DNA of 23,359 nucleotides from JBMHDN01 sp049889355 (GCA_049889355.1 JBMHDN010000042.1:1-23359), one strand, 5' to 3'; shown: positions 7,677-23,219, counted from the first letter of the stretch. The notes: generated from the letters alone by a model not told the origin. Numbers and translations are program-made.

Positions 7677-7691
7677 GGGCGGACATCCAAG

Positions 7692-7889
7692 ATGGCAAAA
7701 ACTTCTCCGGCACAATTTGTCAGACAGGTTCGTCAGGAAATTGGCCGTATTTCATGGGCCAGTCGCCGCGAGACAGGTTTGGCGACACTGACCGTTTTTG
7801 TGATGGCAACAATTGCAGCACTGTTTTTTCTGGCAGTCGATGCAGTGTTGTCAAATGTGATTCAATTTATCATTGGGCTGGGGTCCTGA
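7692..7889 (+). CDS. secE: Preprotein translocase subunit SecE
   Basis: This 65-aa protein is the short, single-membrane-span form of SecE usual in Alphaproteobacteria. It binds SecY and stabilises the SecYEG channel in the inner membrane. Residues 1-26 are the amphipathic cytoplasmic part (QFVRQVRQEIGRISWASRRE), where the VRxExxxxxWxxRxE pattern is the family signature. Residues about 30-60 form the membrane helix. It is followed by nusG, the expected partner in nearly all bacteria. The ATG at 7692 is the natural start by length; its ribosome-binding site is weak and partly in a hairpin. A small frame that overlaps it from 7649 in another phase is not a gene. Confidence 0.96.
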   Translation: MAKTSPAQFVRQVRQEIGRISWASRRETGLATLTVFVMATIAALFFLAVDAVLSNVIQFIIGLGS

Positions 7890-7966
7890 GGATTTAAGTA
7901 GCGAGAAGCGGGTGATACTGATTGGACAGGGTCACACGTGCGATACTTGGCAGATGTGAGGCAAGA

Positions 7967-8497
7967 ATGGCAAAACGCTGGTATGTGGTGCATGTCTTTT
8001 CAGGTTCTGAGAAGAAAATGGCACAAGCGATCAGAGAGCAGGCTACAGCAAATGGTCTGGAAGAGATGATCGAAGATGTGCTGGTCCCGACCGAAGAAGT
8101 GGTCGAGATGCGCCGTGGCGCCAAAGTGCAAGCTGAAAAGAAGTTCTTCCCGGGCTATATTCTCGTGAAAATGGAACTGAGCGATGCAAGCTGGTCTTTG
8201 GTCCAGTCACAGCCGCGGGTTACAGGGTTTTTGGGCGGTAAAGGCAAGCCAGTCCCGATCACCAATAAAGAAGCTGAGCGTCTGCTCAAGCAAATGGATG
8301 AAGGGCCACAGCGCCCGACCACATCAATCACCTTTGATGTGGGTGAAGAGGTTCGGGTCATTGATGGCCCGTTTGAATCATTCAACGGGCTTGTTGAAGA
8401 GTCCGATGATGAGAAGGCACGCCTGAAGGTGTCAGTGTCTATTTTTGGACGCTCCACCCCGGTCGAGCTGGAATACAGTCAGGTGGAAAAGGTTTAA
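7967..8497 (+). CDS. nusG: Transcription termination/antitermination factor NusG
   Basis: This 176-aa protein is full-length NusG, which binds RNA polymerase, suppresses pausing and links it to Rho or to the ribosome. The N-terminal NGN domain begins with KRWYVVHVFSGSEKK and contains the conserved FFPGYILVKM segment. The C-terminal KOW domain begins with VGEEVRVIDGPFESFNGLVEE and ends VELEYSQVEKV. The ATG at 7967 is chosen because homology starts immediately and GAGG (7958-7961) precedes it; an earlier in-frame TTG at 7922 would add 15 unrelated residues. The gene lies 77 nt after secE and 91 nt before rplK. Confidence 0.97.
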   Translation: MAKRWYVVHVFSGSEKKMAQAIREQATANGLEEMIEDVLVPTEEVVEMRRGAKVQAEKKFFPGYILVKMELSDASWSLVQSQPRVTGFLGGKGKPVPITNKEAERLLKQMDEGPQRPTTSITFDVGEEVRVIDGPFESFNGLVEESDDEKARLKVSVSIFGRSTPVELEYSQVEKV

Positions 8498-8588
8498 CTG
8501 CGGGCCACCCCTGACAGTGCTGAAAAAGTGAGCAGGAGCTTTGGCTAGCCAATATGGGCTGGTCAGGCGTTAGAAAAGAGAGAGTCTT

Positions 8589-9020
8589 ATGGCTAAGAAA
8601 ATCGAAGGATATCTCAAGCTGAATATCCCGGCTGGCGGTGCGAACCCGTCGCCACCTGTCGGTCCGGCGCTGGGTCAGCGCGGGGTCAACATCATGGAAT
8701 TCTGTAAAGCCTTTAACGCGGCAACAGAATCTCTGGAAAAAGGCATGCCTATTCCTGTCGTGATCACTGTGTATCAAGACAAGTCATTCACCTTCACCAC
8801 CAAGACAGCCCCTGTCAGCTTCTTCTTGAAAAAAGCCGCTGGTCTGCCAAAAGGTGGTCAGGAGCCAGGCCGTTCAGTGGCTGGTAAGGTTACCATGACT
8901 CAGGTCCGCGAGATCGCTGAGCAGAAGATGAAAGACATGAACGCTGTCGATATTGATGGTGCTGTCCAAATGGTATGTGGCTCCGCACGTGCGATGGGCC
9001 TTGATGTGGTGGAAGGATAA
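8589..9020 (+). CDS. rplK: 50S ribosomal protein L11
   Basis: This 143-aa protein is L11, part of the GTPase-associated centre with 23S rRNA and L10-L7/L12. It has the proline-rich N-terminal segment NPSPPVGPALGQRGVNIMEF (about 20-39), where thiostrepton-type antibiotics act, and a C-terminal RNA-binding domain with CGSARAMGLDV. The length is standard. An AG-rich site before the ATG at 8589 serves as ribosome-binding site. rplA starts 4 nt after the stop, so the two are cotranscribed. The 91-nt gap before it holds only a perfect 12-bp palindrome TTGGCTAGCCAA (8541-8552) of unknown meaning. Confidence 0.98.
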   Translation: MAKKIEGYLKLNIPAGGANPSPPVGPALGQRGVNIMEFCKAFNAATESLEKGMPIPVVITVYQDKSFTFTTKTAPVSFFLKKAAGLPKGGQEPGRSVAGKVTMTQVREIAEQKMKDMNAVDIDGAVQMVCGSARAMGLDVVEG

Positions 9021-9024
9021 GAAG

Positions 9025-9711
9025 ATGGCCAAGACTGGAAAGCGGCTGAAGGCCGCCTATGAAAGCGTTGACCGCAACAAAGCTTATCCGCTCGCAGAAG
9101 CGGCCAAGCTGGTCAAGGATAACGCAAAGGCAAAATTTGATGAAACCATCGAAATCGCGGTGAATCTGGGTGTTGACCCACGCCATGCTGATCAGATGGT
9201 GCGCGGCTCTGTGCCAATGCCACATGGCACTGGTAAGTCAGTACGCGTTGCTGTGTTTGCACGTGATGCCAAGGCTGATGAAGCTAAGGCAGCAGGTGCA
9301 GAATTTGTTGGTGCAGAAGATCTGGCAGAAGCCATCCAGAATGGCGAGCAGGGTTTTGACCGTGTGATTGCCAGCCCAGATATGATGGGTGTGGTTGGTC
9401 GCTTGGGTAAGGTCCTTGGTCCACGTGGCCTGATGCCAAACCCAAAGCTGGGTACTGTAACCCCGGATGTGGCCACTGCGGTCAAGAACGCCAAAGCTGG
9501 TGAAGTCCAGTTCCGCGTTGAAAAAGCGGGTGTGGTGCATGCAGGCATTGCCAAGGCGAGCTTTGATGCACAGCAAATCGAAGAAAATGCGGCTGCTTTT
9601 ATCGAAGCGATTACAAAGGCACGCCCTTCTGGTGCTAAGGGCACCTATATGAAGAAAATTACGCTGAGCTCAACCATGGGCGCAGGCGTGTTTGTTGAAA
9701 CCGCCTCTTAA
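9025..9711 (+). CDS. rplA: 50S ribosomal protein L1
   Basis: This 228-aa protein is L1, which forms the mobile stalk at the E site and represses its own operon in many bacteria by binding mRNA that mimics its 23S site. Family blocks include KFDETIEIAVNLGVDPRHADQMVRG, the VVGRLGKVLGPRGLMPNPK segment and a C-terminal KKITLSSTMGAGV. The ATG at 9025 gives normal length; a longer reading frame from 8953 would overlap rplK by 22 codons and adds nothing conserved. An AAGGA site within the end of rplK (9013-9017) serves the start, implying coupling with rplK. Confidence 0.97.
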   Translation: MAKTGKRLKAAYESVDRNKAYPLAEAAKLVKDNAKAKFDETIEIAVNLGVDPRHADQMVRGSVPMPHGTGKSVRVAVFARDAKADEAKAAGAEFVGAEDLAEAIQNGEQGFDRVIASPDMMGVVGRLGKVLGPRGLMPNPKLGTVTPDVATAVKNAKAGEVQFRVEKAGVVHAGIAKASFDAQQIEENAAAFIEAITKARPSGAKGTYMKKITLSSTMGAGVFVETAS

Positions 9712-10011
9712 GGCTGGTTTGGCATAAGAAATTCATAGCCAGCGCGGCGTAGCTGGGCTGGCTATGGGCTGAGGGACAAATATCACGTGATAGATGGACC
9801 TCAACCTGTCCAAGACTGCAGGTGTGCCGGCCCGATTGATGGGTCATCACTTAATCTCCTGCAATAGACGGGGGCAACAGCGAAATTCCATGTCTTCTGA
9901 CATGGATGCTTTAGCTTCTGTGGGCAGGCCATTGGCAGATTGATGAGCATGCTCTGATATCTGTTTTGGTGAAACCGGGAAATTCATTTCCCAAACACTG
10001 GAGAAGATCAG
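9712..10011 (+). promoter_or_regulatory. Structured rplA-rplJ intergenic leader, probable L10 autoregulatory region
   Basis: This 300-nt gap has no credible gene but four perfect inverted repeats: CATAGCCAGC/GCTGGCTATG (9734-9743 with 9757-9766), TCCATGTC/GACATGGA around a TTCT loop (9887-9906), the palindrome GAGCATGCTC (9945-9954), and GGGAAAT/ATTTCCC (9977-9992) just before the GGAGA ribosome-binding site. A possible promoter is TTGGCA (9932-9937) with TGATAT (9955-9960), 17 nt apart. L10 leaders upstream of rplJ that bind the L10-L7/L12 complex are known in many bacteria; this region is in the right place, but I cannot match it to the published consensus. Confidence 0.55.
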
Positions 10012-10521
10012 GTGAACCGGACAGAAAAAGCCGAACTGATCGAAACACTGCAAGAGACCCTGTCGGGCGCCACCACCGTGGTGATCGCCCATCAGGTTGG
10101 TTTGACCGTTGCGGAAAGCACCGAGTTGCGCCAGAAAATGCGTGAGTCAGGTTCAACATTTAAGGTAACCAAAAACCGGATTACCAAGTTGGCACTGGCT
10201 GGCACAGATTTCGAAGGGCTCACAGACCTGTTTACCGGGCCAACAGCGATGGGAACATCTGCTGATCCGGTTGCAGCTGCAAAGACGCTCGTCGACTATG
10301 CCAAATCCAATGACAAGCTGACCATCGTCGGCGGTGCACTGGATGGCAAAGTTCTGGACAAAGCAGGTGTTGAGGCGCTCGCCACAATGCCATCACTCGA
10401 TGAATTGCGTGGCAAGCTTATCGGCCTTGTGCAAGCACCTGCTGGCAAAATTGCTGGTGTCATCGCGGCACCTGCAGGCGGCCTCGCACGTGTGATCAAA
10501 GCACATGCCGACCAAGGCTAA
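10012..10521 (+). CDS. rplJ: 50S ribosomal protein L10
   Basis: This 169-aa protein is L10, the base of the stalk that holds L7/L12 dimers. The N-terminal half binds 23S rRNA and has the usual LRQKMRESGSTFKVTKNR segment. The Ala-rich C-terminal helix (VIAAPAGGLARVIKAHADQ) is the L7/L12-binding part. It starts with GTG at 10012, 7 nt after GGAGA (10000-10004); starting MNRTEKAELI agrees with alphaproteobacterial L10. The 300-nt structured leader suggests autoregulation. rplL follows after 55 nt. Confidence 0.97.
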   Translation: MNRTEKAELIETLQETLSGATTVVIAHQVGLTVAESTELRQKMRESGSTFKVTKNRITKLALAGTDFEGLTDLFTGPTAMGTSADPVAAAKTLVDYAKSNDKLTIVGGALDGKVLDKAGVEALATMPSLDELRGKLIGLVQAPAGKIAGVIAAPAGGLARVIKAHADQG

Positions 10522-10576
10522 TACCAAAAATTGCAGTCGAACTAAGATCAGAAGTTAAAGCCTAAAGGAGACAATT

Positions 10577-10960
10577 ATGGCTGATATCGAAAAAATTGCA
10601 GAAGAACTCTCTGCATTGACCGTTCTGGAAGCTGCCGAACTGGCAAAGCTGCTGGAAGACAAGTGGGGCGTATCTGCTGCTGCGCCTGTAGCTGTTGCTG
10701 CTATGCCTGGTGCTGGTGGTGATGCTGGTGGTGCTGGCGCTGAAGAAAAGACAGAATTCGACGTAATTCTGGCTTCAGCTGGCGCTTCAAAGATCAATGT
10801 GATCAAGGAAGTCCGCGCAATCACCGGCCTGGGTCTGAAAGAAGCAAAGGACCTGGTAGACGGCGCGCCAAAGCCTGTGAAGGAAGGCGTTTCAAAGGAC
10901 GAAGCAGAAGAAATCAAGGGCAAGCTGGAAGAAGCTGGCGCCACCATCGAAGTCAAGTAA
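10577..10960 (+). CDS. rplL: 50S ribosomal protein L7/L12
   Basis: This 127-aa protein is L7/L12, the multi-copy stalk protein that recruits translational GTPases. The N-terminal dimerisation part (DIEKIAEELSALTVLEAAEL) is followed by an Ala/Gly-rich hinge (about 36-56). The C-terminal domain with KTEFDVIL, KINVIKEVRAITGLGLKEAKDLV and GATIEVK is completely typical. AAAGGAGA just before the ATG is a near-perfect ribosome-binding site, in keeping with the four copies needed per ribosome. Codons are strongly biased, as in highly expressed genes. Confidence 0.98.
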   Translation: MADIEKIAEELSALTVLEAAELAKLLEDKWGVSAAAPVAVAAMPGAGGDAGGAGAEEKTEFDVILASAGASKINVIKEVRAITGLGLKEAKDLVDGAPKPVKEGVSKDEAEEIKGKLEEAGATIEVK

Positions 10961-11005
10961 TTGACTTTGAAGGCGTGCCAGAACCCGCACCCTTAAACAT
11001 CTTGA

Positions 11006-11065
11006 ACCGGACAGTCTCCTGTGGCTGTCCGGTCTCTGAGCTTTGATAGGGTATCTCTGCTCAGA
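11006..11065 (+). promoter_or_regulatory. Tandem hairpins between rplL and rpoB (attenuator or processing site)
   Basis: ACCGGACAG (11006-11014) pairs perfectly with CTGTCCGGT (11025-11033), a GC-rich 9-bp stem. One nucleotide later TCTGAGC (11035-11041) pairs with GCTCAGA (11059-11065). Neither is followed by a T run. In E. coli the rplL-rpoB gap holds a partial terminator and an RNase III site that lower rpoBC relative to ribosomal proteins; position and structure here are consistent with that. The remaining 11066-11190 stretch contains the palindrome TAACCGGTTA (11134-11143) and an AT-rich run near 11150, without a clear promoter. Confidence 0.6.
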
Positions 11066-11190
11066 TGCTGTTTTACGAACAAGCCCTGAAACGGGCAGCT
11101 CATAGAACAGTTTTTAAACCGCAAACATCTGGGTAACCGGTTATTTGCGTATATATTATGATTGAACATCTCTTGAGAAGGACATGTCAC

Positions 11191-15387
<4,197 letters not shown>

Positions 15388-15423
15388 TCATCACCACGCA
15401 TAGCACACGGCATAAAGCCTGAC

Positions 15424-15447
15424 GGCGGGCAACAAAAATTGCCCGCC
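15424..15447 (+). repeat. Hairpin between rpoB and rpoC
   Basis: GGCGGGCAA (15424-15432) and TTGCCCGCC (15439-15447) form a perfect 9-bp GC-rich stem with the loop CAAAAA. No T run follows, so complete termination is unlikely, and rpoB and rpoC should stay cotranscribed. It may tune the rpoB:rpoC ratio by processing or RNA stability. Confidence 0.6.
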
Positions 15448-15499
15448 ACCCAAGTACAGAGATTTAAAACGAGCCAGCAACTGGCGGAGGCAAGAAACC

Positions 15500-19705
<4,206 letters not shown>

Positions 19706-19764
19706 AGACCCTGCCCCAGGCTAGGAACAGCCAAAAACGGGGATCAAATCAGGTGTTTTACCTT

Positions 19765-19801
19765 AAAAGGCATGCTTCACAGGCTGGGGCATGCCTTTTT
19801 T
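19765..19801 (+). terminator. Intrinsic terminator after rpoC
   Basis: AAAAGGCATGC (19765-19775) pairs perfectly with GCATGCCTTTT (19789-19799), with T residues continuing to 19801. The 11-bp stem and T tract are typical of a factor-independent terminator and separate the rpoBC transcript from the str operon. Upstream sequence TGCCCCAG (19712-19719) is complementary to CTGGGGCA (19784-19791), part of the loop and 3' arm, so an alternative fold is possible. Confidence 0.9.
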
Positions 19802-19886
19802 ATCAGCAGAAACAAGAAAAGCGCGATTCGCCCGGCCAATTGGGCGCTGGCCTTGGTGTTTTGTCTGTTCATGCTGATAAAAAAGC

Positions 19887-19915
19887 TTGACCATCGTGTC
19901 GGTTAAAAATATAGT
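19887..19915 (+). promoter_or_regulatory. Promoter of the str operon (rpsL-rpsG-fusA-tuf)
   Basis: TTGACC (19887-19892) and TATAGT (19910-19915) each match the sigma-70 consensus at five of six positions and are exactly 17 nt apart. This is the best promoter in the window and fits a strongly expressed ribosomal operon just after the rpoC terminator. Transcription should start near 19921-19923, giving a 5' leader of about 225 nt. Confidence 0.8.
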
Positions 19916-19919
19916 CCGC

Positions 19920-20095
19920 GCTACCTTGATAGATCAGGTGGTGGTCAGAGGCTGCCCCGCGTAATGCGGATTTGGCGCTTTTAGTCCAGACACTGGTAGT
20001 AAATGCAAGGTAGCGGACCTGTTAATCAGGTCCAAAAAACTGAGGCATTCCGTCTGTTTAACAGCAGGAGTCCTTTTCAAAATAGTTGAAAAGGA
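19920..20095 (+). ncRNA. Candidate structured 5' leader of the str operon
   Basis: The untranslated leader holds several perfect helices. GCTACCTT (19920-19927) pairs with AAGGTAGC (20007-20014), enclosing a domain that includes CCGC/GCGG (19957-19969). Directly abutting is GGACCTG-TTAAT-CAGGTCC (20015-20033), which would stack on the first helix, followed by six A residues. Then TCCTTTTCAA-AATAG-TTGAAAAGGA (20071-20095) forms a 10-bp hairpin some 50 nt before rpsL. No reading frame in 19706-20146 looks like a gene. The arrangement suggests a cis-acting RNA, perhaps bound by S7 or S12; in E. coli S7 acts at a different place, between rpsL and rpsG. If transcription begins at 19922 or later, the first two bases of the outer helix are lost. 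Confidence 0.5.
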
Positions 20096-20146
20096 TTGGG
20101 GGTGTCTTTTCGAATTGAACATGTAGTTGGAACCTAAAGGTGGAAT

Positions 20147-20518
20147 ATGCCAACGATTAACCAGCTCATCCGGCATGGGCGCACCCGCCCGGTTGCTCGG
20201 AACAAAGTACCAGCAATGGAAGCCTGCCCGCAAAAGCGGGGGGTATGTACGCGCGTTTACACCACGACACCTAAGAAGCCTAACTCAGCGCTTCGTAAGG
20301 TTGCTCGTGTACGCCTGACCAACGGCTTTGAAGTCACCAGCTACATTCCAGGTGAAGGTCACAACCTTCAGGAACACTCAGTGGTGCTCATTCGCGGTGG
20401 TCGTGTAAAGGATTTGCCGGGTGTGCGTTATCACATCATCCGTGGTGCGCTTGATACACAAGGTGTGTCAGACCGTCGCCAGCGCCGTTCGAAATATGGC
20501 GCCAAACGGCCTAAGTAA
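20147..20518 (+). CDS. rpsL: 30S ribosomal protein S12
   Basis: This 123-aa protein is S12, at the decoding site of the small subunit. It has PTINQLIRHGR at the start, the TPKKPNSALRKVARVRLTNG segment and the GGRVKDLPGVRYHIIRGALD segment. Lysines at the two classical streptomycin-resistance sites (in TPKKPNS and GRVKDLPG) are unchanged, so it should be streptomycin sensitive at this locus. AAAGG (20136-20140) lies 6 nt before the ATG. It is the first gene of the str operon, with rpsG 12 nt downstream. Confidence 0.98.
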   Translation: MPTINQLIRHGRTRPVARNKVPAMEACPQKRGVCTRVYTTTPKKPNSALRKVARVRLTNGFEVTSYIPGEGHNLQEHSVVLIRGGRVKDLPGVRYHIIRGALDTQGVSDRRQRRSKYGAKRPK

Positions 20519-20530
20519 GGAGTTCGGAAT

Positions 20531-21001
20531 ATGTCTCGTCGCCGTCAAGCCGAAAAGCGCCCGGTTCTGCCTGATCCAAAGTTCAAGGATAAGGTTGTAT
20601 CAAAGTTCATGTCATGCCTGATGTATGACGGTAAGCGCTCTGTTGCAGAAAAAATCGTATATGGTGCGTTTGATCGCATCGAATCAAAGACCGGCAGCGA
20701 GCCGGTAAAAGTGTTTCATGATGCACTTGAAAATGTACGTCCTCACCTGGAAGTCCGCTCACGCCGTGTAGGTGGTGCGACCTATCAGGTGCCGGTTGAG
20801 GTGCGTGCGGACCGTGCGCAAGCACTGGCTATTCGCTGGTTGATTGATTCATCACGCAAGCGTGGCGAGACCACTATGATTGACCGTCTGTCAGGCGAGC
20901 TGATGGATGCGGCAAACAACCGTGGCAACGCTGTGAAAAAGCGTGAAGACACCCACAAGATGGCGGAAGCAAACCGCGCTTTCTCACATTATCGCTGGTA
21001 A
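20531..21001 (+). CDS. rpsG: 30S ribosomal protein S7
   Basis: This 156-aa protein is S7, the primary assembly protein of the 30S head that contacts 16S rRNA and the E-site tRNA. Typical features are MSRRRQAEKRPVLPDPKF at the N terminus, FMSCLMYDGKRSVAEKIVYGA, and the conserved RRVGGATYQVPVEVR block. The C-terminal EANRAFSHYRW is the usual ending. The rpsL-rpsG gap is 12 nt with AAGGAG as ribosome-binding site, too short for the S7-binding structure found there in E. coli. Confidence 0.98.
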   Translation: MSRRRQAEKRPVLPDPKFKDKVVSKFMSCLMYDGKRSVAEKIVYGAFDRIESKTGSEPVKVFHDALENVRPHLEVRSRRVGGATYQVPVEVRADRAQALAIRWLIDSSRKRGETTMIDRLSGELMDAANNRGNAVKKREDTHKMAEANRAFSHYRW

Positions 21002-21038
21002 AGCATAAGCTGAATTTATCTCATCGGAGCACCTGACC

Positions 21039-23177
21039 ATGTCACGTCAATATCCTCTCGAACGTTATCGTAACTTCGGCATCATGGCCCACATTGATGC
21101 TGGTAAGACAACGACTACTGAACGTATCTTGTATTACACAGGTCGGTCACACAAAATTGGTGAAGTGCATGATGGCGCGGCAACCATGGACTGGATGGAG
21201 CAGGAGCAAGAGCGTGGTATCACCATTACCTCTGCTGCGACCACCTGTTTCTGGTTCCGTACTGAAGATGGCGAAACACCATCAGGTGAATATGGTTCAG
21301 ACACTGAAGAAGCGAAGTTCCGCTTTAACATTATCGACACACCAGGCCACGTTGACTTCACCATCGAAGTTGAGCGTTCACTGGCTGTACTTGACGGCGC
21401 CGTATGTGTGTTGGACGCGAACGCTGGTGTTGAGCCTCAGACAGAGACTGTATGGCGTCAGGCTGACCGTTATGAAGTGCCACGCGTCGTATTCGTGAAC
21501 AAAATGGATAAGATCGGCGCTGATTTCTATAATTGCGTTGATATGATTCGCGACCGTACAGGTGCTGTGCCACTGCCAATTCACATGCCAATCGGCGCTG
21601 AGAGCGAATTTGCAGGCCTGATTAACCTTGTGACCATGCAGGAATGGGTTTGGAATTCAGAAGATTTGGGCGCGTCATGGGAACTGCGTCCAGTACGCGA
21701 CGAATTCAAAGAGCAGGCAGAGAAAATGCGTGCTGACCTCATCGAAATCATTGTTGAGCAAGATGATGATGCGATGGAAGCTTTCCTCGAAGGTGAAGAG
21801 CCAGATGTTGAGACAATCCAGCGTCTGATTCGTAAAGGCACATTGAACATGTCATTTGTGCCTGTGCTGACAGGGTCTGCCTTTAAGAACAAAGGTGTTC
21901 AGCCAATGCTGAACGCGGTTATCGATTACCTGCCAGGTCCGCTTGATGTGCCGTCTTACAAAGGCTTTGCACCAGGTGATGAGACTGAAACACGCGATAT
22001 TGTGCGTAATGCAGATGATGCTGACCCGTTCACCGGTCTGGCGTTCAAAATCATGAATGATCCGTTTGTGGGTTCACTCACTTTCCTGCGTATCTATTCA
22101 GGTACAGTGAAGAAAGGTGATGCCATGATGAATGCGACCAAGGGCAAGCGCGAGCGTGTCGGTCGTATGATGATGATGCACTCAAACAACCGTGAAGAGA
22201 TTGAGATTGCACATGCTGGCGATATTGTTGCGCTGGCAGGCATGAAAGAAACAACCACTGGCGACACATTATGTGACCCAACCAAGCCGGTTGTTCTGGA
22301 AACCATGACTTTCCCTGATCCGGTGATTGAAATTGCGATTGAGCCAAAATCAAAGAACGACCAGGAAAAAATGTCTCAAGGCCTGCAGCGTCTGGCCGCA
22401 GAAGACCCATCTTTCCAGGTATCTTCAGACAATGAATCAGGTCAGACCATCATGCGTGGCATGGGTGAACTGCACCTCGATATTCTGGTTGACCGTCTGA
22501 AGCGTGAGTTCAAGGTGGAAGCCAATATCGGTGCACCGCAGGTGGCCTATCGTGAAACCCTGACCAAAGAAGTCGAAATCGACTACACCCACAAGAAGCA
22601 GTCTGGTGGTTCTGGTCAGTTCGCTCGCGTCAAGATCAAGTTCGGCCCGCTGGCTGAAGGTGGTTATGACTTCACTAACTCTATTGTTGGTGGTGCGGTG
22701 CCAAGAGAATATGTGCCTGGTGTTGAAAAGGGCATTATCTCAGCAAAAGATACAGGTGTGATTGCCGGCTTCCCGGTTATCGACTTCCAGGCTGAGTTGA
22801 TCGATGGTGCGAGCCACGATGTTGACTCATCTGTTCTGGCCTTCGAAATTGCTGCACGTGCAGCGTTCCGTGAAGCAATGGAAAAAGCAGCACCACGTCT
22901 GCTTGAGCCAGTGATGAAGGTCGAAATCATCACCCCAGAAGAATATATGGGCGATATCATCGGCGATTTGAACAGCCGCCGGGGTAACGTAGGTGGCATG
23001 GAACAGCGCGGTAATGCGCGTGCTATCGATGCGATGGTCCCATTGGCAAATATGTTCGGCTACATTAACACATTGCGTTCTATGTCTCAGGGCCGCGCGC
23101 AATATTCAATGCAGTTCGACCATTATGAACAAGTGCCTCAGGCGGTTGCGGACGAAGTCCGCGCCAAGATGGCTTAA
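21039..23177 (+). CDS. fusA: Elongation factor G
   Basis: This 712-aa GTPase drives translocation on the ribosome. The G1 motif AHIDAGKTT is at 17-25, the G3 motif DTPGH at 100-104 and the G4 motif NKMD at 154-157. Domains II to V follow with the normal markers, including RGMGELHLDIL and a GDLNSRRGNVGGMEQRG block near the C terminus. Between FW (71-72) and NIIDTPG there are 24 residues (73-96), about 12 more than in E. coli, rich in Glu, Thr and Gly; similar inserts occur, as I recall, in other alphaproteobacterial EF-G proteins. The ATG at 21039 is preceded by CGGAGC. It lies 37 nt after rpsG and 42 nt before tuf. Confidence 0.98.
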   Translation: MSRQYPLERYRNFGIMAHIDAGKTTTTERILYYTGRSHKIGEVHDGAATMDWMEQEQERGITITSAATTCFWFRTEDGETPSGEYGSDTEEAKFRFNIIDTPGHVDFTIEVERSLAVLDGAVCVLDANAGVEPQTETVWRQADRYEVPRVVFVNKMDKIGADFYNCVDMIRDRTGAVPLPIHMPIGAESEFAGLINLVTMQEWVWNSEDLGASWELRPVRDEFKEQAEKMRADLIEIIVEQDDDAMEAFLEGEEPDVETIQRLIRKGTLNMSFVPVLTGSAFKNKGVQPMLNAVIDYLPGPLDVPSYKGFAPGDETETRDIVRNADDADPFTGLAFKIMNDPFVGSLTFLRIYSGTVKKGDAMMNATKGKRERVGRMMMMHSNNREEIEIAHAGDIVALAGMKETTTGDTLCDPTKPVVLETMTFPDPVIEIAIEPKSKNDQEKMSQGLQRLAAEDPSFQVSSDNESGQTIMRGMGELHLDILVDRLKREFKVEANIGAPQVAYRETLTKEVEIDYTHKKQSGGSGQFARVKIKFGPLAEGGYDFTNSIVGGAVPREYVPGVEKGIISAKDTGVIAGFPVIDFQAELIDGASHDVDSSVLAFEIAARAAFREAMEKAAPRLLEPVMKVEIITPEEYMGDIIGDLNSRRGNVGGMEQRGNARAIDAMVPLANMFGYINTLRSMSQGRAQYSMQFDHYEQVPQAVADEVRAKMA

Positions 23178-23219
23178 TTAGACAACAGAATTTAGAAAAA
23201 GACGGATAGGAGAGACCTG

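Noticed and set aside
8541..8552. Perfect 12-bp palindrome TTGGCTAGCCAA between nusG and rplK
   Set aside because: A real symmetry, but a single short palindrome without a loop, T tract or repeat elsewhere is not enough to call an operator or terminator.
8953..9024. Longer rplA overlapping the end of rplK
   Set aside because: The extension reads rplK sequence in another frame and has no L1 homology; the ATG at 9025 gives the standard length.
11158..11190. Earlier ATG start for rpoB
   Set aside because: The added residues do not look like beta-subunit sequence, and GAGAAGGA at 11175-11182 points to the ATG at 11191.
19934..20233. 99-codon minus-strand frame across the rpsL leader
   Set aside because: It overlaps the promoter-leader region and the start of rpsL, has no recognisable domain, and the perfect hairpins explain the sequence better as RNA.
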